Below, piece after piece: positions 36,859 through 44,120 of a stretch of 64,000 bases of DNA. The DNA comes from Mesobacillus zeae. Its GTDB lineage: Bacteria; Bacillota; Bacilli; Bacillales; Cytobacillaceae. Both the position numbers and the translations under genes were made by a program. The notes beneath the pieces are model-generated. The model made no database searches. It saw only the letters and a list, made by a program, of their open reading frames with translations, and had not been told where the DNA came from. How positions within the stretch are numbered: the stretch's first letter is position 1; the number at the start of each line of letters is the position of its first letter. Location of the stretch: NCBI RefSeq assembly GCF_003570705.1, contig NZ_QWVT01000011.1, positions 1 through 64,000 on the forward strand, given 5' to 3'.

Positions 36859-36970
36859 CTCTTGATTAATGGTGACTGTAACCGGTTATGATGCTGTTTG
36901 CAGAAGTGGTTAACATTGTACTGCAGGCTATCTACGGTAAAGAGGAATCTATCTACGATAGCGTCCATGC
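36859..36970 (+). repeat. Composite dispersed repeat, copy B
   Basis: TGTAACCGGTTA at 36877-36888 is followed by two CTATCTACG units 21 nt apart (36928 and 36949). The order (hairpin, CCGGTTA palindrome, 21-nt units) is that of copies A and D. No gene is visible in 36628-37201. Confidence 0.75.
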
Positions 36971-37201
36971 GTTTTTCTTGAATGGAATTTTGTGTAAAAA
37001 ACAAAAGGCTCACCGTGTCTATAAAAGCTTAGCACATTAAAAAGCTTTGACAATACAGGTTAAGGGTCTCCTGCTCATACAGGGTTTTTTTATTGCAACA
37101 AACACGGGCTCGCACTCGTTTGACCAAAAACAACCCACCTGCATACATTAAAAACGGTTCTTCATTGGGCAAAATTGGTATAAGAGAGGGCTTGATAAAG
37201 A

Positions 37202-37777
37202 GTGAAGAAATTTTTATTCGTGTTGGCGACAATGGTTGTATTGGTTGCGGGTTGCGGCAACGAAGAAAACGATTCCTCCAAGAATGACATCGAGGGTCCT
37301 AAGGCGGAAGAGAAACTGAAGGAGGAGAAGCTGTCTCATCTTGAGAAGCAACAGATCCTCATGGATTTTGTAAACGAGGATATCTCCAGGATCAGCTATT
37401 ATGAAGTGGAAGCTAATAAAGCCTTAGCCACCGTATCGGGCCAAAATTACAGAAACGACCAGAAATTGTATGAAGTCCTTGTCAATGAAGTCCTGCCAAC
37501 CTACAAAAAGGCAGTGGACCGGGCTGCAGCCATTGAGGTGGAAATGGAAGAGTTAGAGCCAATCAAGGTAATGGTAGAAGAGGCCACAAACACATTTTAC
37601 AAAGCGTTGCTGATCGAGAAAGAAGCCTTGGAAAAGCAGGATATTGAATTGATCGAGGAAGCGAATGTCATAGCGGAGGAATATGACATCCTGATAAACG
37701 AATATCACGAAGAGATGAAAAAGTTATCTGAAAAGTACAATGTCATATATGAGCCCTCTCAACTGGATATAGCTTAG
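37202..37777 (+). CDS. YkyA-like putative lipoprotein
   Basis: This 191-residue protein has a lipoprotein signal (KKFLFVLATMVVLVAGCGN; lipid-modified Cys18) and an all-helical, Glu/Lys-rich body resembling YkyA-type cell-wall-associated lipoproteins (VSGQNYRNDQKLYEVLVNEV, LPTYKKAVDRAAA). It is about 40% similar by eye to the lipoprotein at 40999-41541 (shared VSG.NFTNDQ.L, VNE..LP.YKKA, KEALEKQD motifs). The two flank the T7SS effector genes on both sides. GTG 37202 is the start; the ribosome site (AGAGAGGG) is distant. An accessory or immunity role for the locus is inferred. Confidence 0.75.
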   Translation: MKKFLFVLATMVVLVAGCGNEENDSSKNDIEGPKAEEKLKEEKLSHLEKQQILMDFVNEDISRISYYEVEANKALATVSGQNYRNDQKLYEVLVNEVLPTYKKAVDRAAAIEVEMEELEPIKVMVEEATNTFYKALLIEKEALEKQDIELIEEANVIAEEYDILINEYHEEMKKLSEKYNVIYEPSQLDIA

Positions 37778-38187
37778 GCTTACCAAGAAACTAAGAGAAG
37801 AATGTACTATTTGGTTCTTTGACTTTATCCAAGGGAAGCAGAACAGATATATGAGTGAAAGGAGGTCCAATGACCTTCTTTTACTCTTGGGAGTCTTCAA
37901 TTCACTTTAGCCCATTGTTGAAACGGTGTGCTTATTCTCTTTTTCAAGGAAGCGATAAAACATCCCAATTAAGAATCAATAGAACAAGGTGAGTGGGAAC
38001 TTTAGCCCTAGTTTCAGCTGGGGCGTGTAACCTTCTGGTAGTACATATTACACATTTTTGCCATTATATAGGCGGAGGATTGTGTGACAGGCGAAGGATA
38101 AGTTAGTATGAAATTAAATACTTTTGTTAAGTGGAAATATGATTTAAGTGTGCTGGATGTATGATAATTTAAAAAAGGTGATGTTGA
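37778..38187. other. Intergenic region upstream of T7SS locus 1
   Basis: No gene is seen. An imperfect hairpin lies near 37857-37900 (GTGAAAGGAGGTC with GACCTTCTTTTAC). The stretch before 38188 (AGTTAGTATGAAATTAAATA) is AT-rich and suits a promoter. A frame of 18 codons from 38108 is too weak to call. Confidence 0.35.
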
Positions 38188-38553
38188 ATGAGTGCAGATT
38201 TACTCAGCCATTATTACAGGCTAATTGCCGAAAATAAGGAAAAAATCAAAAGACTGAATGAAGCGAAAACCAAACTGTCTGAATATAAAGAAGAACTAGC
38301 CGGACATTACAACTTGTTTTACCAGCCGGAGCTTTCGGATGACACTTGGAGCGGTCAATTGGCCGAAGGATTCGAAACAATAAGAAAAAGTCTTCAAGTT
38401 TCATACAATGAACTGAAAGGCACCAAGTTTACAAATATTTTTATTTCAATTACAGCAAAAATAAGCGAACTTCAAATTCAAATTGTTTATTATCAAAACT
38501 GTATCGAAGCGATTTTGGCTGCAATGCGGGAAGAGGAAAATACTAAAATATAA
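38188..38553 (+). CDS. ywqH: DUF5082 family T7SS-associated protein (YwqH-like)
   Basis: This 121-residue helical protein has two long helices around a turn with DDTWSGQLAEGFE. The WSG-type turn resembles WXG100-fold proteins. Its place, directly before a DUF5344 gene and an LXG toxin, is that of ywqH in the B. subtilis ywqHIJK locus. Such small proteins act as partners that bind the LXG domain and aid export through the type VII system. ATG 38188 follows AAAAAGGTGATG. Confidence 0.82.
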   Translation: MSADLLSHYYRLIAENKEKIKRLNEAKTKLSEYKEELAGHYNLFYQPELSDDTWSGQLAEGFETIRKSLQVSYNELKGTKFTNIFISITAKISELQIQIVYYQNCIEAILAAMREEENTKI

Positions 38554-38571
38554 AGCAAGGAAGTGGTGAGA

Positions 38572-38856
38572 ATGAACGAAATTAAACTGGACTATTCAAA
38601 ACTGGGAACTGTGCTATCTACCTTGCACGGCGCAACATCAGGATTAGAACCGTCAATGCCAGGGGATATCTCAGGCAAAAATCAGCTCGATGTCGTGAAA
38701 ACGCTGGAGGAGATCAATCAGTTATTTGAGCAGGTTATAAGAGATTACCAGAGTTTACTTGTATCCAATGAAACAATGACAAAAAAGTCAATTGAGGCCA
38801 TGAAAGCCACTGATGAAAAGCTTTCTGCTTCCTTTGGCCCTGTTCATATGAGGTGA
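38572..38856 (+). CDS. ywqI: DUF5344 family T7SS-associated protein (YwqI-like)
   Basis: This 94-residue protein (MNEIKLDYSKLGTVLSTLHG) is small and helical like YwqI. It starts at ATG 38572 behind GGAAGTGGTGAG and ends 7 nt before the LXG gene. LXG effectors need two such helical partners, which wrap the LXG domain for recognition by the secretion ATPase. Confidence 0.8.
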   Translation: MNEIKLDYSKLGTVLSTLHGATSGLEPSMPGDISGKNQLDVVKTLEEINQLFEQVIRDYQSLLVSNETMTKKSIEAMKATDEKLSASFGPVHMR

Positions 38857-38863
38857 GAGTGCG

Positions 38864-40267
38864 ATGAAGGTTCTAGAGGTTAATGGTTTAGAGCTTGGGA
38901 TTGACAAAATCGTGAAAGCGATTAATGAAAAGAGAACGGCTTTTGAAGCACTTCAAAAAGCTATTGGCGGACTGATTAATTTAGATGATGGATTTAATGG
39001 AAAAGGTGCTGAAGCCATTAAATCTTTTTATGAAGATTGTCATACGCCTTTTATTACAAAGACCATGCAGATATTATCCGATTATGATAAAAAACTGGTT
39101 GATTGCAGGAATGCAGTGGATGCATTGGAGCCTTCCCAAAGCGGTTTTATCAGGCAGCCATTTTTACAGAATGATTTATCCCAATCTTTAGGGAAAGCCA
39201 AAACGTATACAGAAGAAGTCACGAATGAGGCCAATGATGTCATTTCAAGTATACAGGATATCACTCCGATTCCTCAGATTGATGATTCTACTGTCATTGA
39301 GGATATCGGGTCAGCCGAAAAAAATATAGAAGAGACTATCACAAAACTGGAAGAGTTTGATTACCAGCAAACGGTTTCTTTGCAGCAATTGAAGAATGAA
39401 CTTCATTTGCTTGAACAGTACATAACAGATATGAAAGCGAGAGTTTCCTCGGGGCAGCTGACTGTAAACAATTACTCCGCGACACAGTTGATGAACTTCC
39501 ACTCGCGTTTTTCATTGGTTATGAGCATTCGCCCTGAAATGTCTGACCTTATTCCTGTACCACATTCAGCTTTTGAATATATCATGAATAAAAGAGAAGC
39601 CCTCTCCATGTTCCTGGGATTCTATCCTCTTGGTTTTTCGAAAACGTTTGAAAGTCAGGGAGAGCCATCATCAGTCAGTAAAGATGGCACTTACTTAATT
39701 GGGGACACAGTTGAAAAAAATGGCTTCAAAGTAGGCGTAGGAGCTGGGAAGATTGAAAATAAGTGGAATGAAGAAGGGCAGATTGGCGGTAAGTCCAGCT
39801 TTGTCGGTATTCATGCAGGCATGGCGCATGATACGAAAATAATTGATAGCGAATTCAACCAAAATATTGGAATGGCGGAAGGCCAGGCAAGCATCGGTGG
39901 AGAAAGTATCTTTCCATTACTTAAGGCATCCGGTTCAGTTTATAATATAAAAGCAAAAGCTCAACTGGATAAAGATCTCACTCTCATTGGGCGCGCAGGT
40001 GCGGAAGCACAGGGAGATATTTTAAAAGCAAACGCCTATGCAGGTGTAGATAACAGCTCTATAGGGATTGGAGCTAAAGCAGCCGTTGCTGAAGGAGAAG
40101 TGTCGGGCATCATCCCAATCCCATTTACGAATATTAATGTAAAAGGAACAGTAGGCGGGTCAGCATTGGGCATCGGCGGCGAGGCAAAAATAGGGAAAGA
40201 AACAGTACTTGACCTAAGATTTATATTGGGAGTCAAGCTGGGCATCAGTTTTGAAAAGGCAAATTAA
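38864..40267 (+). CDS. LXG-domain T7SS effector with glycine-rich C-terminal domain
   Basis: This 467-residue protein starts with an LXG domain (MKVLEVNGLELGIDKIVKAI, GLINLDDGFNGKGAEAIKSF; about residues 1-200), a helical targeting module for the type VII secretion system. After a linker (about 200-270) the C-terminal part (about 270-467) is strand-like and glycine-rich: KVGVGAGKIENKWNEEGQIG, AGMAHDTKIIDSEFNQNIGM, YAGVDNSSIGIGAKAAVAEG, GGSALGIGGEAKIGKETVLD. It shows no nuclease or NADase motif. The repetitive amphipathic pattern suggests a membrane-active toxin, which agrees with a membrane protein two genes downstream as possible immunity. The toxin class is inferred. Confidence 0.85.
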   Translation: MKVLEVNGLELGIDKIVKAINEKRTAFEALQKAIGGLINLDDGFNGKGAEAIKSFYEDCHTPFITKTMQILSDYDKKLVDCRNAVDALEPSQSGFIRQPFLQNDLSQSLGKAKTYTEEVTNEANDVISSIQDITPIPQIDDSTVIEDIGSAEKNIEETITKLEEFDYQQTVSLQQLKNELHLLEQYITDMKARVSSGQLTVNNYSATQLMNFHSRFSLVMSIRPEMSDLIPVPHSAFEYIMNKREALSMFLGFYPLGFSKTFESQGEPSSVSKDGTYLIGDTVEKNGFKVGVGAGKIENKWNEEGQIGGKSSFVGIHAGMAHDTKIIDSEFNQNIGMAEGQASIGGESIFPLLKASGSVYNIKAKAQLDKDLTLIGRAGAEAQGDILKANAYAGVDNSSIGIGAKAAVAEGEVSGIIPIPFTNINVKGTVGGSALGIGGEAKIGKETVLDLRFILGVKLGISFEKAN

Positions 40268-40305
40268 ATATGTAGAAGATTCATTGAGAGGAGCAGTATA
40301 TTGTC

Positions 40306-40614
40306 ATGGTAGAAATTGATTTTAATTCATTAAAAATTGAGCTAGGGGAGGAGTTACTGCCCATCGGCACTGTTTTGCTGGTCCAAGGTATCAAACAGCC
40401 TGTCATGGTGTATGGCAGGAAACAGCTGCAGGGGGATACGGAGAAAGTATGGGACTATGTGGCGTGCCCTTACCCTCAAGGCCATTTAGGAGAAGACACA
40501 AACGTATTCTTTAGCCATTCACAGATTCAGGAAGTAGTGTTTAAAGGATTTGAATCAGAAGGCGAGAAAGCCATAAGAAAACAATTGACTTCATTGTTTA
40601 GCGGGAAGGAATAA
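40306..40614 (+). CDS. DUF4176 family protein, T7SS-associated
   Basis: This 102-residue protein has the DUF4176 pattern: LLPIGTVLLVQGIKQPVMVY, GRKQ, WDYVACPYPQGHLGEDTNVF, FSHSQIQEVVFKGFESEGE. Genes of this family lie next to LXG or WXG toxin genes in many Firmicutes, probably as accessory factors. ATG 40306 is 38 nt after the toxin gene; the ribosome site GAGAGGAG is rather far. It overlaps no neighbour, and the next gene starts 2 nt after its stop region. Confidence 0.85.
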   Translation: MVEIDFNSLKIELGEELLPIGTVLLVQGIKQPVMVYGRKQLQGDTEKVWDYVACPYPQGHLGEDTNVFFSHSQIQEVVFKGFESEGEKAIRKQLTSLFSGKE

Positions 40615-40615
40615 C

Positions 40616-40957
40616 ATGAACGGGATACTCAACTGGTTTGTGGAGCCCTACATCATTGGGGTTTCTGAATTAAAATACTTGGCTCGTCTTAAAAAAGAGC
40701 CAGCATCAAAGGATAAGAAATCTAGGATCGCGCAGCTGCAATATTTCAATATCCTGTTCATGGCCGTTTATTCTGTTTTTGCCCTGGCCTCAGTTGCCTA
40801 TATTGTCCTTTCGTTCATTGTCGTTTGGTATGGCTTTGCTGTTTTGGTAGTAACCATTCCCATGATGGTACTTGCAAAAACTGTGCAAAAGAACCGGTAT
40901 TTAAAACGCAGGGATGCATTTTTATCGGGCGATCCTAGCATGATTAAGTACAATTGA
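40616..40957 (+). CDS. Small membrane protein, candidate immunity protein
   Basis: This 113-residue protein has two hydrophobic helices in its middle (YFNILFMAVYSVFALASVAY and VLSFIVVWYGFAVLVVTIPM) between charged ends. It starts 1 nt after the DUF4176 stop codon (ATG 40616 behind GGAAGG), so it is in the toxin operon. A membrane immunity protein would fit a membrane-targeting toxin. No named family is recognised. Confidence 0.65.
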   Translation: MNGILNWFVEPYIIGVSELKYLARLKKEPASKDKKSRIAQLQYFNILFMAVYSVFALASVAYIVLSFIVVWYGFAVLVVTIPMMVLAKTVQKNRYLKRRDAFLSGDPSMIKYN

Positions 40958-40998
40958 AAAAGGTCATTAATAACTGAATAGACAGGAAGGGTTTTAAA

Positions 40999-41541
40999 GT
41001 GAGATATATCAAAGTTTTATTCATTTTAACGTTGTTTTTAACAGGATGTAGCATGAATGAATCATCCGGAGAAAGCAACGAAAACAAAAGTGAACAAAAA
41101 GAATTGTCAAAGAAGGAAAAACAGAAAATCATACTTCAATTTGTGAATGAAAAAACTAAAAAAGTATCTGATTATGAAGAAGCGGCGTTTAAGTCATTAT
41201 CTTCTGTATCGGGAGAAAATTTTACAAATGACCAGACTTTACATACCGAGCTGGTCAATAATACATTGCCTGCCTATAAAAAAGCTCTTGAAGAAGCAAA
41301 AGGAATCACACCAGGATTATCCGAGTTGGAAAAGCCCACAAAGCAGATGGTGAAGGCAACAGAAATTTTCTATGAGGCTCTCCAACTTGAAAAGAAGGCA
41401 TTGGAAAAACAGGATAGCGGCTTAATTGAGCAATCGAATGTAAAGATGACCGAATATCAAAAACTAATCGAAGAATATCATTCACAAATGCAAAAGATAG
41501 CCAAGGAATATAATGTGGAATATACTCCCAACCGGAGTTGA
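40999..41541 (+). CDS. YkyA-like putative lipoprotein, paralogue of the one at 37202
   Basis: This 180-residue lipoprotein (KVLFILTLFLTGCSMN; Cys17) has a polar linker and a helical body (SGENFTNDQTLHTELVNNTL, PAYKKALEEAKGITPGLSEL, EKKALEKQDSGLIEQSN). It matches the lipoprotein upstream of the toxin locus over most of its length. GTG 40999 follows AGGAAGGG. Two related surface lipoproteins bracketing one effector operon suggest a duplicated accessory or protective factor. Confidence 0.75.
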   Translation: MRYIKVLFILTLFLTGCSMNESSGESNENKSEQKELSKKEKQKIILQFVNEKTKKVSDYEEAAFKSLSSVSGENFTNDQTLHTELVNNTLPAYKKALEEAKGITPGLSELEKPTKQMVKATEIFYEALQLEKKALEKQDSGLIEQSNVKMTEYQKLIEEYHSQMQKIAKEYNVEYTPNRS

Positions 41542-41618
41542 GTTATATTGTGATATTTAGAGAGAAGCTTATGGTGTTTGATTAGCTTTATTGCTTTTTA
41601 TGTTATTTTACTTAATCG

Positions 41619-41648
41619 GGTCCGTTAAAATCGGGCCTTTTTCTCGTT
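41619..41648 (+). terminator. Possible terminator after T7SS locus 1
   Basis: GGGTCCG and CGGGCCT can pair with G-U wobbles around TTAAAAT, followed by TTTTTC. Confidence 0.45.
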
Positions 41649-41659
41649 GTGTTTCTTCA

Positions 41660-41921
41660 ACCTGAATGAATGCCTGTGCTGAAATATCCGGGACCCTATC
41701 GATATCCTTATCCGCGTGACCATGAATTAATGGTCCCCAAGACAGAATATAGCAATATATTCGTTCCCATTGATGTCATATATTTTAGAACCAGCACCGT
41801 GGCTAACAAATATTGGATCGATCCCTATTGATTGAAAGGATCTAACTGGACTGTTTACTCCCCCGGGCATTAATAACTAGGCTTTCTCAAAAGCTTTAAT
41901 AAAGTGATGGTTATTCATCAT
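41660..41921 (-). pseudogene. hemL: N-terminal remnant of glutamate-1-semialdehyde aminomutase
   Basis: On the minus strand, from ATG 41921 behind GGAGCAAAT, the text reads MNNHHFIKAFEKA, a TAG stop, [40 protein letters not shown], then a shifted frame IAIFCLGD and more damage. This is the beginning of a HemL/GsaB-type aminotransferase (glutamate-1-semialdehyde to 5-aminolevulinate, tetrapyrrole synthesis), usually about 430 residues. Only about 80 codons remain, with one stop and at least one frameshift. Confidence 0.88.
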
Positions 41922-42115
41922 ATTTGCTCCTTTAAATAGACTTTGTAATCTGCGCAGGTTGCCTCGGGTCTGAGCAGAGTAATGAGAAGTGATAGAGAGA
42001 TAAACTTAAATTTTTTCCTTTAATATAATAAATGTGATAAAATGGAATAAAATATTAATTATGGTGTATATTTGGGTACTAAAAGCTATCCAAAGTGCAA
42101 AAAGAGGAGAGAAAA

Positions 42116-42652
42116 ATGAAGAAACTAGTTATGCTCGCCACTGCTTTAGGCCTCTTGCTGACAGGATGCGGTTCGGATGAGGAGAAAGCAGCGAAGCCGG
42201 CAAAAGAAGAGACAGCTGCCAAAACTGAGGTGAAGAAGGAAGAAGCAAAGCCTGAGGCTGCAAAAGAAGCTTCAAGCAGTGAGAATAGTGATGCTGAAGA
42301 GTCTATTAAAAAAGATCTCTTGGAAAGTATGAAATATGCTGAAGAAGAAAATATGGATCAATATTTAGATACGCTTCTTATTTCGCCGGAGGATAAGGAA
42401 CTTACCAAAACTCAAATGGGGCCTATTTTTGAGAAAACTGAACTCGAATATAAACTTGAATCAATGAAAGTGCTCGAAAGCTCTGCTGACTCTGCAAAAG
42501 TAGAGGTCGTACAAACTACAGTTGCAAAAGAGGTAACGGATAACTTTCAATTTAAGGATAATAGAGTCACCGGAATCCATACAATGAAACTTGATAACGG
42601 CAAGTGGAAAACAGCCGGTACTGAAGTTAAGAATGTAGAGTATATGGAATAG
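42116..42652 (+). CDS. Lipoprotein with charged linker
   Basis: This 178-residue protein has a lipoprotein signal (KKLVMLATALGLLLTGCGSD; Cys18), a low-complexity Ala/Lys/Glu linker (about 22-65) and an alpha+beta domain of about 110 residues (MDQYLDTLLISPEDKELTKT, KVEVVQTTVAKEVTDNFQFK, HTMKLDNGKWKTAGTEVKNV). The fold pattern resembles SnoaL/NTF2-like domains common in Bacillus lipoproteins. ATG 42116 follows AGAGGAGAG. No partner is evident. Confidence 0.82.
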   Translation: MKKLVMLATALGLLLTGCGSDEEKAAKPAKEETAAKTEVKKEEAKPEAAKEASSSENSDAEESIKKDLLESMKYAEEENMDQYLDTLLISPEDKELTKTQMGPIFEKTELEYKLESMKVLESSADSAKVEVVQTTVAKEVTDNFQFKDNRVTGIHTMKLDNGKWKTAGTEVKNVEYME

Positions 42653-42670
42653 ACGCTTTAGAATGTCCGT

Positions 42671-42702
42671 AACAGCTGCTTTTTTGCAGCTGTTTTTTTA
42701 GC
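42671..42702 (+). terminator. Terminator after the lipoprotein gene
   Basis: AACAGCTGC (42671-42679) and GCAGCTGTT (42686-42694), followed by seven T. Confidence 0.9.
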
Positions 42703-42767
42703 CCATTTTCTATGTAAATTAAGAATTGGTAACATCGGTGAAAGTTTCAGAAAAGGAGGCAGCAGCC

Positions 42768-43046
42768 GTGATTTTAGGTCTCATCAGTGCGGGGTTGCCC
42801 ATTCTATATCTGTTATCGTTGGGCTTTTTGCGTAAGTTTACTGCTACTCAAAGTGCCAAAAATGCAGCTGTGATTTTTCCAGTATTACTGCTTGTTTACA
42901 CTGGGATGGTTTTATGGCTCATCTGGGATACATCACTCCACTTTTTCTGGACTTTTTTACTTGGTGGATTAACCGTTGGAATATCACAGTTGTTTTTACC
43001 GAAGCTGAATAGGATGAAGGAAAAAAGGGGCTCAATAAATAGTTGA
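42768..43046 (+). CDS. Small hypothetical membrane protein
   Basis: This 92-residue protein has three hydrophobic segments (ILGLISAGLPILYLLSLGFL; AAVIFPVLLLVYTGMVLWLI; FFWTFLLGGLTVGISQLFL). GTG 42768 is chosen because AAGGAGG ends 8 nt upstream; the longer frame from 42726 has no ribosome site. No family is recognised. A hairpin terminator (about 43020-43058, GGGCTCAA / TTGAGATCCC with T-run) follows. Confidence 0.7.
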   Translation: MILGLISAGLPILYLLSLGFLRKFTATQSAKNAAVIFPVLLLVYTGMVLWLIWDTSLHFFWTFLLGGLTVGISQLFLPKLNRMKEKRGSINS

Positions 43047-43268
43047 GATCCCTTTTTTACGTTAAAGCATTAAGTTGTTTCGCCGTGTTAGTACGGTTAC
43101 ATCAGTGAAAAGATTCACAAACTTCAATATCGTGTGTATATACGCATATGTTAAAATGTTCATAAAGTTTACGCAATTGAGTCATAGGTTACAATAATAT
43201 AGCGATATAATAAATTTAATAGCAATTGTTAATCATTGCTAAAATATACAGGGAAGAAGGAATTGGTC
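43047..43268. promoter_or_regulatory. Upstream region of the DDAH gene with an inverted repeat
   Basis: TAGCAAT (43220-43226) and ATTGCTA (43235-43241) form a 7-bp inverted repeat just before the ribosome site GGGAAGAAGG (43251-43260). AT-rich promoter-like sequence lies before it. It may be a regulator site or an mRNA hairpin controlling translation. Confidence 0.5.
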
Positions 43269-44036
43269 GTGTTTACTAATGTTATTGTAAGAGTACCTTC
43301 AAAATCAGTAGTAGACGGTATCAGTAGCTCGAATGAAGGAAAACCAAACTATGGTTTGGCGCTGAAACAGCATGAGGAATATGTAAGCGCTCTAACAAAG
43401 GCTGGCGTAAATGTTACTGTATTAGAACCAAATGATGATTTTCCCGATTCATGCTTTGTTGAAGATGTGGCACTTTGTACCAAAAAATGTGTCATTATCA
43501 CACGCCCTGGTGCAGCATCCAGGCAAAAAGAAGCTGCTCTGCAGGATATGCAGGAGGCGTTGAAAAAGTTTTATGAACATATTGAATACATAGAGGCACC
43601 TGGAACGGTTGAAGCCGGCGATATCATGATGGTTGGAGACCATTTCTACATAGGTGAGTCTGCAAGGACGAATCGAGCTGGTGCTGAGCAGATGATTGCC
43701 ATCCTTGAAAAATATGGACTAAGCGGTTCCATCGTTCCACTAAAAGAAGTATTGCATTTAAAAACAGGCTTAGCCTATTTGGAAAATAACAATCTATTAG
43801 TAGCAGGTGAATTTATAACATCACCTGTCTTCGAAAAGTTAAATAAAATTGAAATCTCTCCGGACGAAGCTTACGGTGCAAACTGCATTTGGGTGAACGA
43901 CCATGTGCTTGTGCCAGCGGGTTACCCAAATGCCCAGAAAGCCATCGAAGGCCTTGGATATAAAGTGTTGGTCGTAGACACATCCGAGTTCAGAAAAATT
44001 GATGGCGGCTTAAGCTGTCTTTCTCTCAGATTCTAA
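43269..44036 (+). CDS. Dimethylarginine dimethylaminohydrolase (DDAH)-type enzyme
   Basis: This 255-residue pentein-fold hydrolase resembles DDAH/arginine-deiminase-like proteins. Substrate and catalytic signatures are PDSCFVEDVALC, EAGDIMMVGDHFYIGESART, the His in VLHLKTGLAYLE, and the nucleophilic Cys near the C-terminus in DGGLSCLSLRF. It would hydrolyse methylated arginines (or arginine) to citrulline plus an amine. GTG 43269, 8 nt after GGGAAGAAGG, is the best start. A hairpin (44057-44092) separates it from an amino acid antiporter gene downstream, suggesting that the antiporter supplies or exchanges the basic amino acid. Confidence 0.87.
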   Translation: MFTNVIVRVPSKSVVDGISSSNEGKPNYGLALKQHEEYVSALTKAGVNVTVLEPNDDFPDSCFVEDVALCTKKCVIITRPGAASRQKEAALQDMQEALKKFYEHIEYIEAPGTVEAGDIMMVGDHFYIGESARTNRAGAEQMIAILEKYGLSGSIVPLKEVLHLKTGLAYLENNNLLVAGEFITSPVFEKLNKIEISPDEAYGANCIWVNDHVLVPAGYPNAQKAIEGLGYKVLVVDTSEFRKIDGGLSCLSLRF

Positions 44037-44056
44037 TAGCAAGCCAACAATTGAGA

Positions 44057-44092
44057 AGAGTATGGGATCATTTTCTCATACTCTTTTTTAGA
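44057..44092 (+). terminator. Terminator or attenuator between DDAH and antiporter genes
   Basis: AAGAGTATG and CATACTCTT enclose a 13-nt loop, followed by a T-run. The next gene's ribosome site lies only 15 nt further, so partial readthrough is possible. Confidence 0.75.
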
Positions 44093-44120
44093 TTCCTTTA
44101 ATCGATTGGAGGGGAATATT

